From Phytophthora sp. 'mugwort' (Eukaryota > Oomycota > Peronosporomycetes > Peronosporales > Peronosporaceae), in NCBI GenBank assembly GCA_033558025.1, contig JAUCEF010000012.1:2232001-2296000 (forward strand): 64,000 nucleotides of DNA, given 5' to 3'. The stretch's first letter is position 1, and each line of letters begins with the position of its first letter. A model generated the notes under the pieces. That model did not search any database. It saw only the letters and a program-made list of their open reading frames with translations, and was not told the origin of the DNA. Shown here piece after piece: positions 1-11,500 of this stretch. Position numbers and translations under genes: made by a program.

Positions 1-2
1 AG

Positions 3-2346
3 ACTGAGAACGCGGCCAAGGCGTTCAACACCGACCGAGAGTCTCGCCAGTGTACGTACTGCGGAAAAGTGGGGCACACGATTGACAAGTGCTGGACCAA
101 GCAGAAGGACGAGAACCGAGGGCCGAGACGCGGCGGCAACGGCCGTGGACGCGGGGCCAACAACATCCAGTGGAGAAACGACAGCAACGGCTACGACTAC
201 GACTACGATCGAGTAGCGTTCGCGGTTTCACTGGAATGTGGGGTTTCGACGGGCAAGAATGTGTCCGGGATGTGGGCGGTCGACAGCGGCGCAACGCACC
301 ACATCTGCAACGACAAGACCAAGTTCGTCCATTTGATTGAGCGGAACGAAGGCGAACTTTCGGTGGCCGACGGCAACAAGGCAGCCATCATGGGTGTGGG
401 GACCATCGTGGAACAAGTGGTTCTGCCCAATGGCGACGAGCGCGAGATCGAGATCAAGAACGCGCTGTACGTGCCAAGCATGAGCAAGAATCTGCTTTCG
501 GTACCGCAGATCAACAAAAGTGACAAGTTTCAAGTGGTGTTCGACGGCACCAAGATGCAGATTGAGCACAAAGGCTCCAAGCAAGTGGTGGCGACGGCAA
601 ACCTCATGGATGGACTCTACTGGCTTCAGACGCCTCAGCGATCGGCGAATGCGGCGACGAGTGGCAAGACTGTCGACCTGCACGCGCGCATGGGTCACGC
701 TCCGGTTGAGGTGCTCCCCCAAGATGGTCGACAACCACATGATCAAGGACGCGAAGGCACCTTTCAAGTCGAGCGGACCAAGTCTGTGTCGTGGTTGCCA
801 GCAAGGTAAAATGGTCCAAAAACCATTCCCAAGCAACCGTGACAAGCGTCGCTACGACACATTTGAGCTGCTCCACTTCGACATCTGCGGACCCATGGAG
901 GAAAACTCGCTTGGCGGCAGCAAGTACCTGCTACTGATCGTGGACGAAGCCAGTGGATGCATGAAGGGTTTCTGCCTGCGTGCCAAGTCGGAGAGCGAAG
1001 ACTGCATCAAGACGTACATCATGAAGGTGCAGAAGCAGTTCGGCAAGAAGGTCAAGTTTGTGCGGCACGACGGAGCTCGTGAGTTTGCGACCAACTCGCT
1101 CAACGACTTCTACGAAGACGAAGGCATCGAGCAGCAAACCACGGTTCCGTACGCGCACCAGACGAACGGCACGGCAGAGCGAGCTATCCGAACTATCGTC
1201 ACGATCGGCCGCAGCATGCTGCATCACGCTAAGCTGGACAAGTGTTTCTGGGCTGAGGCGGCCATGACTGCCATCTACGTGAAGAATCGTCTGCCGTCAC
1301 CCAAGATCGAGCACAAGACTCCGTTCGAGATCGTTTACAACTCCAAGCCGAGTGTGAAGCACATGCGTGTGTTCGGCTGTCGGACGTACATTCTGACTCC
1401 GAAGGAGAAGCGGCTCAAGTGGGATCCTAAGGCTCGCGCTGGACTGTTCCTGGGTTACGAAGAAGTGTCCAAGGCGTATCGACTTTATGACATCGAGGCG
1501 GGGCAGGTGGTTATCAGTCGCGATGTCAACTTCGATGAGTCGACCTTTGGATGTTCACCGACGATTTCCGATGAAGATGTCGATGACCTGGACTTCGACT
1601 CGCTCGACATCGACAATGATGGTTTCCGCCAGACGGAGTACACGCAGGCAGGGAAGCGCAAGAGCCGCCCGAGTGACGAAAATGAAGCTGCCAGAAAACC
1701 GCGAGCTGTGCGTCATCGACCTGGACTAGAAGAAGCAAGTGCGCCGACCTACTCCCCTCCGCACCGAGCAGACGCAGACGAAGAAGAAAAGTCAGGAGAC
1801 CAAGATGAAGAATCGACTCCACCAGTTTTTTGGCGTGCAAGTGCCAATGCCGTCGAAGCAGGCGATCTATCGGAGCCGACGACATTCCAAGAAGCGGTGA
1901 ACGGCCCCGACCAAGTGCACTGGCGCAAGGCGATTCGTGCTGACCTCGAATCGATGCGACTTCGTGGTGTGTTTCGTGCTGCCAAGTTGCCTAACGGACA
2001 ACGCGCCATCGGCACCAAGTGGGTGTTCAAGATCAAGCGCAAAGCGGACGGATCGATCGAGAAGTACAAGGCGCGCCTCGTGGCCAAGGGGTTCAAGCAG
2101 AAGTACGGCATCGACTACACCGAGACGTTCTCGCCCGTGGTCAAGTACGTGACGCTGCGCATGATCATCGCGATTGCCAAGTATTTTGGCTGGCCCCTCG
2201 ACCAACTCGACGTGGTGACAGCTTTCCTGTACGGGATAATGAAAGAACTGGTGTTCTGCGCGGTCCCCGAAGGTGTTGATCTCGACGGTGCCTTCGGGGA
2301 CCGCGCAGAACACCAGTTCTTTCGACTGCCTGGAATTGGTGAAGGC
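3..2346 (+). pseudogene. Copia-A gag-pol, array unit 0, left part (zinc knuckle to RT)
   Basis: The reading frame is already open at base 3, inside Gag. It contains a CX2CX4HX4C knuckle (near 51-92), the retropepsin DSGAT (near 292), the GAG-pre-integrase HHCC region and the integrase core with all three acidic residues ([22 protein letters not shown]). It then reaches the first half of the RT. A change from TTCGC to CTCCCCC at about 714-720 adds one base and shifts the frame between protease and integrase. The opposite-strand element at 2352 carries the same lesion. A fold-back insertion at 2291-2323 breaks the RT. Coding resumes at 7104. This unit lacks the 5-bp integrase duplication of the later array units, so it is a different subtype. 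Confidence 0.85.
2241..2323. repeat. Perfect 33-bp inverted repeat (fold-back insertion) in RT
   Basis: Bases 2241-2273 are repeated as an exact reverse complement at 2291-2323, with a 17-base spacer (2274-2290). Other family members have only the first arm, then go straight from GGTG to ACTTCGACTGCC. The second arm is therefore a new insertion of about 28 bp net that shifts the RT frame. The TTCG present at both edges suggests a microhomology-guided template switch. Confidence 0.9.
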
Positions 2347-2351
2347 GATCT
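2347..2351. repeat. Target site duplication GATCT (mate at 7099-7103)
   Basis: GATCT lies directly left of the minus-strand element and again directly right of it. Uninterrupted family members read GGCGATCTACGG here, so removing the element and one copy restores the parent sequence exactly. This fixes the LTR ends as TATTG...CATCA and the duplication at 5 bp. Confidence 0.95.
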
Positions 2352-2701
2352 TGATGAAAGGTATGGATCTTGGACACGAAGCTTGTACGAAGCGGAGGGA
2401 GGGACGTCGCAGACGGCGGGACCGGAGCGAAGGCACTTGAGGGGTAGAATGAAGATTCGAAAGTGATTGAATTGTTGGAGCTTACACCCTACTGTTATAG
2501 ACACGCGACCCTGCGTCCTATCACCTAGTGCATCTAATCAACCATCACTCACCGGTGTTTGTCCAATCATCCTACTCGTCTAATCATCGGTGGCGTAAAC
2601 AACTTACCGTAATCACCATAATCAACGTGGGTTCGGATTGGACCGGTTCGGGTTAACCGGTTCACGGCTAATAACTGATACCAATCCGGTAACCGTCAAT
2701 A
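2352..2701 (-). repeat. Copia-A 3' LTR
   Basis: 350 bp, TATTG...CATCA when read on the minus strand. It is nearly identical to 6749-7098. The interior side (from 2702) begins CGCCCCCTCA, the complement of the polypurine tract TGAGGGGGCG. Confidence 0.95.
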
Positions 2702-2708
2702 CGCCCCC

Positions 2709-5700
2709 TCAATGCGAAGTCCCACGAATGCCGAGAGCCGCCGTCAGATCCGTATGGCGTGGTCCCGCGAGAGCCTTCGTCATGATGTCCGCTAGCATCA
2801 CAGAAGTCTCGCAGTACTCGAGCTTGACTTCACCGCGCTTCACTTCATCGCGGATGTGGTGGTACTTGATGTCGATGTGCTTGGCGCGACCGTGGTTTAC
2901 TGGGTTCTTCGTCATCTTGATGCACGACTGGTTGTCTTCGCGGATCATGAGCTCGGGTCCAGTCTCATTAGCGGCCGCCAGAATCTCGCGCAGCAGGCGA
3001 TGAATCCACTTGCCCTCTTGGATCGCCAGACTGAGTGCGATGTACTCCGCCTCACTCGTAGACAGCGAAACACTTGACTGCTTCTTGCTTCCCCAGCTCA
3101 CTGGTGCACCCATTAGCATGAACGTGTAGCCGGAAGTCGACTTGCGGTCCGCGAGGTCGCCAGCCCAGTCCGCATCCGAGTACCCACGAAAGTCGATGTT
3201 GTCACCCGGCTTGAAGCAGATCCCATGCGTCTTGGTGCCTTGCAGGTAGCGAAAGATACGCTTGACCGCAACCCAGTGTTCTTCTTGAGGGTTCTCCATG
3301 AAGCGCGACGCATAGCCAACGGCGTACGCGATGTCCGGGCGCGTGGCAGTCATCAAGTGCATCAGAGCACCAACAGCTTCGCGAAACGGAGCGTTCACCT
3401 TGGTCGCTGCGTCACTTGAAATCAGTCGAGTGCTTATATCGACGGGACTCACCACGGCCTTGCACTCGTCCATACCAAAACGCTTGAGAATGTCATCCAC
3501 ATAGCGGCGCTGACACATCGTCACGCTGCCGTCCGGGCCGTCCACCAATTCGATCCCAAGAACGAACGCGCACTTGCCGCTGTCGGTCATCTCGAAGCGT
3601 GTCTTGAGGTCGGTCTTCGTGCGTGAGATCAGTTCGGGTGAACTTCCGGTAATCAGCACGTCATCCACGTAGACCAGCACCAGCACGCAGTGACCGTCAA
3701 CGATCTTGATGTAGAGGCACGGGTCGAACGCCGATACTTGAAAGCCGATGGAGCACACGAACTCGTCGAAGGTCTCATTCCACACGCGCGAAGCTTGCTT
3801 GAGACCGTAGATCGCCTTCACCAATTCCAGGCAGTCGAAGTCACCGTCGAGATCAACACCTTCGGGGACCGCGCAGAACACCAGTTCTTTCATTATCCCG
3901 TACAGGAAAGCTGTCACCACGTCGAGTTGGTCGAGGGGCCAGCCAAAATACTTGGCAATCGCGATGATCATGCGCAGCGTCACGTACTTGACCACGGGCG
4001 AGAACGTCTCGGTGTAGTCGATGCCGTACTTCTGCTTGAACCCCTTGGCCACGAGGCGCGCCTTGTACTTCTCGATCGATCCGTCCGCTTTGCGCTTGAT
4101 CTTGAACACCCACTTGGTGCCGATGGCGCGTTGTCCGTTAGGCAACTTGGCAGCACGAACACACCACGAAGTCGCATCGATTCGCTCAGCACGAATCGCC
4201 TTGCGCCAGTGCACTTGGTCGGGGCCGTTCACCGCTTCTTGGAATGTCGTCGGCTCCGATAGATCGCCTGCTTCGACGGCATTGGCACTTGCACGCCAAA
4301 AAACTGGTGGAGTCGATTCTTCATCTTGGTCTCCTGACTTTTCTTCTTCGTCTGCGTCTGCTCGGTGCGGAGGGGAGTAGGTCGGCGCACTTGCTTCTTC
4401 CAGTCCAGGTCGATGACGCACAGCTCGCGGTTTTCTGGCAGCTTCATCTTCGTCACTCGGGCGGCTCTTGCGCTTCCCTGCCTGCGTGTACTCCGTCTGG
4501 CGGAAACCATCATTGTCGATGTCGAGCGAGTCGAAGTCCAGGTCATCGACATCTTCATCGGAAATCGTCGGTGAACATCCAAAGGTCGACTCATCGAAGT
4601 TGACATCGCGACTGATAACCACCTGCCCCGCCTCGATGTCATAAAGTCGATACGCCTTGGACACTTCTTCGTAACCCAGGAACAGTCCAGCGCGAGCCTT
4701 AGGATCCCACTTGAGCCGCTTCTCCTTCGGAGTCAGAATGTACGTCCGACAGCCGAACACACGCATGTGCTTCACACTCGGCTTGGAGTTGTAAACGATC
4801 TCGAACGGAGTCTTGTGCTCGATCTTGGGTGACGGCAGACGATTCTTCACGTAGATGGCAGTCATGGCCGCCTCAGCCCAGAAACACTTGTCCAGCTTAG
4901 CGTGATGCAGCATGCTGCGGCCGATCGTGACGATAGTTCGGATAGCTCGCTCTGCCGTGCCGTTCGTCTGGTGCGCGTACGGAACCGTGGTTTGCTGCTC
5001 GATGCCTTCGTCTTCGTAGAAGTCGTTGAGCGAGTTGGTCGCAAACTCACGAGCTCCGTCGTGCCGCACAAACTTGACCTTCTTGCCGAACTGCTTCTGC
5101 ACCTTCATGATGTACGTCTTGATGCAGGCTTCGCTCTCCGACTTGGCACGCAGGCAGAAACCCTTCATGCATCCACTGGCTTCGTCCACGATCAGTAGCA
5201 GGTACTTGCTGCCGCCAAGCGAGTTTTCCTCCATGGGTCCGCAGATGTCGAAGTGGAGCAGCTCAAATGTGTCGTAGCGACGCTTGTCACGGTTGCTTGG
5301 GAATGGTTTTTGGACCATTTTACCTTGCTGGCAACCACGACACAGACTTGGTCCGCTCGACTTGAAAGGTGCCTTCGCGTCCTTGATCATGTGGTTGTCG
5401 ACCATCTTGGGGGAGCACCTCAACCGGAGCGTGACCCATGCGCGCGTGCAGGTCGACAGTCTTGCCACTCGTCGCCGCATTCGCCGATCGCTGAGGCGTC
5501 TGAAGCCAGTAGAGTCCATCCATGAGGTTTGCCGTCGCCACCACTTGCTTGGAGCCTTTGTGCTCAATCTGCATCTTGGTGCCGTCGAACACCACTTGAA
5601 ACTTGTCACTTTTGTTGATCTGCGGTACCGAAAGCAGATTCTTGCTCATGCTTGGCACGTACAGCGCGTTCTTGATCTCGATCTCGCGCTCGTCGCCATT

Positions 5701-6744
5701 GGGCAGAACCACTTGTTCCACGATGGTCCCCACACCCATGATGGCCGCCTTGTTGCCGTCGGCCACCGAAAGTTCGCCTTCGTTCCGCTCAATCAAATGG
5801 ACGAACTTGGTCTTGTCGTTGCAGATGTGGTGCGTTGCGCCGCTGTCGACCGCCCACATCCCGGACACATTCTTGCCCGTCGAAACCCCACATTCCAGTG
5901 AAACCGCGAACGCTACTCGATCGTAGTCGTAGTCGTAGCCGTTGCTGTCGTTTCTCCACTGGATGTTGTTGGCCCCGCGTCCACGGCCGTTGCCGCCGCG
6001 TCTCGGCCCTCGGTTCTCGTCCTTCTGCTTGGTCCAGCACTTGTCAATCGTGTGCCCCACTTTTCCGCAGTACGTACACTGGCGAGACTCTCGGTCGGTG
6101 TTGAACGCCTTGGCCGCGTTCTCAGTCTTCACCGTCGCCGTCTTCTCGCCTTGTCTCTTGATGTGCTCGTTCGTGAGCACCTTCACGACGTCTTGCGACC
6201 GCAGTTCAGCGCTGCTCATCTCCAAGTTCAGCACGACGTTCTCGTAGCTCTTGGGGAGGCTGCGCAACAAGCAGATCGCCACGTCCTCGTCCTCCATCTT
6301 GGCACCGATGCTGCTGAGCTTGGCGCTGATGTTGAGGACTTCGTTGCAATGATGCAACACATTGCCGCCTTCCGACATCTCCATGCTGAAGAGTTGGCGC
6401 TTCAGGTAGATGCGTCCAGCCTTCTGCGAACCACCGTACAGCGTCTTCAGGCGCGACCAGGCAACCCACGCTTCCTCGCAGTCGTCGACCACATGGTGGT
6501 AGTCCGCGTCCATGTGGAGCAGCATCAGTCCGAAAGCGATGTTGCTCAACTTGACGTAGTCGTCCTTGGCCCGCGAGTCCGTGTAGCTTGGCGTCGTCTC
6601 ACGGTTCACGACATGCCACGTCGACTTGGTCAGGAACACGCCACGCATGTAGCGGTTCCACGTCGCGTAGTTGTCCCCGTTGAACTTGTCAATGGAGACC
6701 TTGGTCGAGGCGTCTTGGGCAGAGGACATGGTGCTTGGGCTCAT
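2709..6744 (-). pseudogene. Copia-A gag-pol polyprotein, one uncorrected frameshift
   Basis: The probable start is the ATG inside the primer site at 6742-6744. Frame 1 runs to 5320 and encodes Gag (UBN2-type), the CCHC knuckle, retropepsin (DSGAT) and the start of GAG-pre-integrase. A run of five G at 5409-5413, replacing CG, shifts the frame. From about 5412 to the stop at 2709 the second frame encodes the zinc-binding region, the integrase with complete D-D-E, the RT with YVDDV, and RNase H with DADWAGD and EAEYIAL. Near 4160-4195 losses of 2 bp and 1 bp cancel each other and recode about ten residues upstream of the RT core. If the G5 site were corrected, this would be the most complete A copy in the window. 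Nothing else suggests programmed frameshifting. Confidence 0.85.
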
Positions 6745-6748
6745 AACC
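6733..6748 (-). promoter_or_regulatory. Primer binding site overlapping the gag start codon
   Basis: The minus strand reads GGTTATGAGCCCAAGC directly after the 5' LTR. This complements GGGCTCATAACC, the anticodon arm of initiator tRNA-Met, as in half-tRNA-primed Drosophila copia. The ATG of the site is also the first Gag codon. Confidence 0.85.
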
Positions 6749-7098
6749 TGATGAAAGGTATGGATCTTGGACACGAAGCTTGTACGAAGCGGAGGGAGGG
6801 ACGTCGCAGACGGCGGGACCGGAGCGAAGGCACTTGAGGGGTAGAATGAAGATTCGAAAGTGATTGAATTGTTGGAGCTTACACCCTACTGTTATAGACA
6901 CGCGACCCTGCGTCCTATCACCTAGTGCATCTAACCAACCATCACTCACCGGTGTTCGTCCAATCATCCTACTCGTCTAATCATCGGTGGCGTAAACAAC
7001 TTACCGTAATCACCATAATCAACGTGGGTTCGGATTGGACCGGTTCGGGTTAACCGGTTCACGGCTAATAACTGATACCAAACCGGTAACCGTCAATA
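6749..7098 (-). repeat. Copia-A 5' LTR
   Basis: 350 bp; the 5' partner of 2352-2701. It adjoins the duplicated GATCT at 7099-7103. Confidence 0.95.
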
Positions 7099-7103
7099 GA
7101 TCT

Positions 7104-8203
7104 ACGGTCTCAAGCAAGCTTCGCGCGTGTGGAATGAGACCTTCGACGAGTTCGTGTGCTCCATCGGCTTTCAAGTATCGGCGTTCGACCCGTGCCTCTA
7201 CATCAAGATCGTTGACGGTCACTGCGTGCTGGTGCTGGTCTACGTGGATGACGTGCTGATTACCGGAAGTTCACCCGAACTGATCTCACGCACGAAGACC
7301 GACCTCAAGACACGCTTCGAGATGACCGACAGCGGCAAGTGCGCGTTCGTTCTTGGGATCGAATTGGTGGACGGCCCGGACGGCAGCGTGACGATGTGTC
7401 AGCGCCGCTATGTGGATGACATTCTCAAGCGTTTTGGTATGGACGAGTGCAAGGCCGTGGTGAGTCCCGTCGATATAAGCACTCGACTGATTTCAAGTGA
7501 CGCAGCGACCAAGGTGAACGCTCCGTTTCGCGAAGCTGTTGGTGCTCTGATGCACTTGATGACTGCCACGCGCCCGGACATCGCGTACGCCGTTGGCTAT
7601 GCGTCGCGCTTCATGGAGAACCCTCAAGAAGAACACTGGGTTGCGGTCAAGCGTATCTTTCGCTACCTGCAAGGCACCAAGACGCATGGGATCTGCTTCA
7701 AGCCGGGTGACAACATCGACTTTCGTGGGTACTCGGATGCGGACTGGGCTGGCGACCTCGCGGACCGCAAGTCGACTTCCGGCTACACGTTCATGCTAAT
7801 GGGTGCACCAGTGAGCTGGGGAAGCAAGAAGCAGTCAAGTGTTTCGCTGTCTACGAGTGAGGCGGAGTACATCGCACTCAGTCTGGCGATCCAAGAGGGC
7901 AAGTGGATTCATCGCCTGCTGCGCGAGATTCTGGCGGCCGCTAATGAGACTGGACCCGAGCTCATGATCCGCGAAGACAACCAGTCGTGCATCAAGATGA
8001 CGAAGAACCCAGTAAACCACGGTCGCGCCAAGCACATCGACATCAAGTACCACCACATCCGCGATGAAGTGAAGCGCGGTGAAGTCAAGCTCGAGTACTG
8101 CGAGACTTCTGTGATGCTAGCGGACATCATGACGAAGGCTCTCGCGGGACCACGCCATACGGATCTGACGGCGGCTCTCGGCATTCGTGGGACTTCGCAT
8201 TGA
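7104..8203 (+). pseudogene. Copia-A pol, array unit 0, right part (RT end and RNase H)
   Basis: This continues unit 0 after the nested minus-strand element. It encodes the end of the RT with the catalytic YVDDV (7241-7255) and RNase H with DADWAGD, EAEYIAL and a terminal HIDIKYHHIRDEV region. The stop is TGA at 8201-8203, next to the polypurine tract and LTR. On its own it lacks the RT N-terminal half. Confidence 0.9.
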
Positions 8204-8210
8204 GGGGGCG
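8201..8210 (+). promoter_or_regulatory. Polypurine tract of copia A
   Basis: TGAGGGGGCG lies directly before the LTR start and overlaps the pol stop codon. The same tract precedes the LTRs at 12615, 17019, 21423, 25827 and 38019. It is the expected primer for plus-strand DNA synthesis. Confidence 0.75.
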
Positions 8211-8560
8211 TATTGACGGTTACCGGTTTGGTATCAGTTATTAGCCGTGAACCGGTTAACCCGAACCGGTCCAATCCGAACCCACGTTGATTATGGTGAT
8301 TACGGTAAGTTGTTTACGCCACCGATGATTAGACGAGTAGGATGATTGGACGAACACCGGTGAGTGATGGTTGATTAGATGCACTAGGTGATAGGACGCA
8401 GGGTCGCGTGTCTATAACAGTCGGGTGTAAGCTCCAACAATTCAATCACTTTCGAATCTTCATTCTACCCCTCAAGTGCCTTCGCTCCGGTCCCGCCGTC
8501 TGCGACGTCCCTCCCTCCGCTTCGTACAAGCTTCGTGTCCAAGATCCATACCTTTCATCA
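8211..8560 (+). repeat. Copia-A LTR shared by array units 0 and 1
   Basis: 350 bp, TATTGACGG...TTTCATCA. It serves both as 3' LTR of the preceding unit and 5' LTR of the next. Its first part contains GAACCGGTTAACCCG and ACCGGTCC palindromes. Confidence 0.95.
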
Positions 8561-8576
8561 GGTTATGAGCCCAAGC
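8561..8576 (+). promoter_or_regulatory. Primer binding site (half tRNA-iMet) with gag ATG
   Basis: GGTTATGAGCCCAAGC directly abuts the LTR, and the gag ATG is at 8565. Identical sites follow the LTRs at 12965, 17369, 21773 and 33965, and the A' LTRs at 49135, 51255, 53399 and 55544. Confidence 0.85.
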
Positions 8577-11500
8577 ACCATGTCCTCTGCCCAAGACGCC
8601 TCGACCAAGGTCTCCATTGACAAGTTCAACGGGGACAACTACGCGACGTGGAACCGCTACATGCGTGGCGTGTTCCTGACCAAGTCGACGTGGCATGTCG
8701 TGAACCGTGAGACGACGCCAAGCTACACGGACTCGCGGGTCAAGGACGACTACGTCAAGTTGAGCAACATCGCTTTCGGACTGATGCTGCTCCACATGGA
8801 CGCGGACTACCACCATGTGGTCGACGACTGCGAGGAAGCGTGGGTTGCCTGGTCGCGCCTGAAGACGCTGTACGGTGGTTCGCAGAAGGCTGGACGCATC
8901 TACCTGAAGCGCCAACTCTTCAGCATGGAGATGTCGGAAGGTGGCAATGTGTTGCATCATTGCAACGAAGTCCTCAACATCAGCGCCAAGCTCAGCAGCA
9001 TCGGTGCCAAGATGGAGGACGAGGACGTGGCGATCTGCTTGTTGTGCAGCCTCCCCAAGAGCTACGAGAACGTCGTGCTGAACTTGGAGATGAGCAGCGC
9101 TGAACTGCGGTCGCAAGACGTCGTGAAGGTGCTCACGAACGAGCACATCAAGCGACAAGGCGAGAAGACGGCGACGGTGAAGACTGAGAACGCGGCCAAG
9201 GCGTTCAACACCGACCGAGAGTCTCGCCAGTGTACGTACTGCGGAAAAGTGGGGCACACGATTGACAAGTGCTGGACCAAGCAGAAGGACGAGAACCGAG
9301 GGCCGAGACGCGGCGGCAACGGCCGTGGACGCGGGGCCAACAACATCCAGTGGAGAAACGACAGCAACGGCTACGACTACGACTACGATCGAGTAGCGTT
9401 CGCGGTTTCACTGGAATGTGGGGTTTCGACGGGCAAGAATGTGTCCGGGATGTGGGCGGTCGACAGCGGCGCAACGCACCACATCTGCAACGACAAGACC
9501 AAGTTCGTCCATTTGATTGAGCGGAACGAAGGCGAACTTTCGGTGGCCGACGGCAACAAGGCAGCCATCATGGGTGTGGGGACCATCGTGGAACAAGTGG
9601 TTCTGCCCAATGGCGACGAGCGCGAGATCGAGATCAAGAACGCGCTGTACGTGCCAAGCATGAGCAAGAATCTGCTTTCGGTACCGCAGATCAACAAAAG
9701 TGACAAGTTTCAAGTGGTGTTCGACGGCACCAAGATGCAGATTGAGCACAAAGGCTCCAAGCAAGTGGTGGCGACGGCAAACCTCATGGATGGACTCTAC
9801 TGGCTTCAGACGCCTCAGCGATCGGCGAATGCGGCGACGAGTGGCAAGACTGTCGACCTGCACGCGCGCATGGGTCACGCTCCGGTTGAGGTGCTTCGCA
9901 AGATGGTCGACAACCACATGATCAAGGACGCGAAGGCACCTTTCAAGTCGAGCGGACCAAGTCTGTGTCGTGGTTGCCAGCAAGGTAAAATGGTCCAAAA
10001 ACCATTCCCAAGCAACCGTGACAAGCGTCGCTACGACACATTTGAGCTGCTCCACTTCGACATCTGCGGACCCATGGAGGAAAACTCGCTTGGCGGCAGC
10101 AAGTACCTGCTACTGATCGTGGACGAAGCCAGTGGATGCATGAAGGGTTTCTGCCTGCGTGCCAAGTCGGAGAGTGAAGCCTGCATCAAGACATACATCA
10201 TGAAGGTGCAGACGCAGTCTGGCAAGAAGGTCAAGTTTGTGCGGCACGACGGAGCTCGTGAGTTTGCGACCAACTCGCTCAACTCAACGACTTCTACGAA
10301 GACGAAGGCATCGAGCAGCAAACCACGGTTCCGTACGCGCACCAGACGAACGGCACGGCAGAGCGAGCTATCCGAACTATCGTCACGATCGGCCGCAGCA
10401 TGCTGCATCACGCTAAGCTGGACAAGTGTTTCTGGGCTGAGGCGGCCATGACTGCCATCTACGTGAAGAATCGTCTGCCGTCACCCAAGATCGAGCACAA
10501 GACTCCGTTCGAGATCGTTTACAACTCCAAGCCGAGTGTGAAGCACATGCGTGTGTTCGGCTGTCGGACGTACATTCTGACTCCGAAGGAGAAGCGGCTC
10601 AAGTGGGATCCCAAGGCTCGCGCCGGATTGTTTCTGGGTTACGAAGAAGTGTCCAAGGCGTATCGACTTTATGACATCGAGGCGGGGCAGGTGGTTATCA
10701 GTCGCGATGTCAACTTCGATGAGTCGACCTTTGGATGTTCACCGACGATTTCCGATGAAGATGTCGACGACCTGGACTTCGACTCGCTCGACATCGACAA
10801 TGATGGTTTCCGCCAGACGGAGTACACGCAGGCAGGGAAGCGCAAGAGCCGCCCGAGTGACGAAGATGAAGCTGCCAGAAAACCGCGAGCTGTGCGTCAT
10901 CGACCTGGACTGGAAGAAGCAAGTGCGCCGAACTACTCCCCTCCGCACCGAGCAGACGCAGACGAAGAAGAAAAGTCAGGAGACCAAGATGAAGAATCGA
11001 CTCCACCAGTTTTTTGGCGTGCAAGTGCCAATGCCGTCGAAGCAGGCGATCTATCGGAGCCGACGACATTCCAAGAAGCGGTGAACGGCCCCGACCAAGT
11101 GCACTGGCGCAAGGCGATTCGTGCTGACCTCGAATCGATGCGACTTCGTGGTGTGTTTCGTGCTGCCAAGTTGCCTAACGGACAACGCGCCATCGGCACC
11201 AAGTGGGTGTTCAAGATCAAGCGCAAAGCGGACGGATCGATCGAGAAGTACAAGGCGCGCCTCGTGGCCAAGGGGTTCAAGCAGAAGTACGGCATCGACT
11301 ACACCGAGACGTTCTCGCCCGTGGTCAAGTACGTGACGCTGCGCATGATCATCGCGATTGCCAAGTATTTTGGCTGGCCCCTCGACCAACTCGACGTGGT
11401 GACAGCTTTCCTGTACGGGATAATGAAAGAACTGGTGTTCTGCGCGGTCCCCGAAGGTGTTGATCTCGACGGTGACTTCGACTGCCTGGAATTGGTGAAG

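Larger units (their letters stand above)
2352..7098 (-). mobile_element. Full-length copia-A element nested in a copia-A element, opposite strand
   Basis: The element is 4747 bp: two 350-bp LTRs around a 4047-bp interior, flanked by GATCT. The two LTRs differ at about three visible positions, so the insertion is young. Because it sits antisense inside its own family, the locus is a large inverted repeat whose transcripts could form double-stranded RNA. Its integrase frame is intact, unlike the plus-strand units 1-4, but it carries a frameshift between protease and integrase. Confidence 0.95.

Noticed and set aside
3690..4262. Open frames of 190 codons or so antisense to the copia RT linker, recurring in all copies
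   Set aside because: Shadow frames of the pol gene; composition follows the sense codons.
5409..5413. Programmed frameshift between protease and integrase in the minus-strand A element
   Set aside because: Other A copies read straight through here with TTCGC. The run arose by substitution plus insertion, and no slippery heptamer and structure is evident.
6733..6748. tRNA gene signal at GCTTGGGCTCATAACC
   Set aside because: Only the anticodon arm sequence is present, at the position of a primer binding site; no acceptor or other arms surround it.
8472..9257. Long open frame (about 260 codons) antisense to copia gag, repeated in each unit
   Set aside because: It mirrors the GC-rich gag codon pattern, has no domain-like motifs, and recurs only because gag does.
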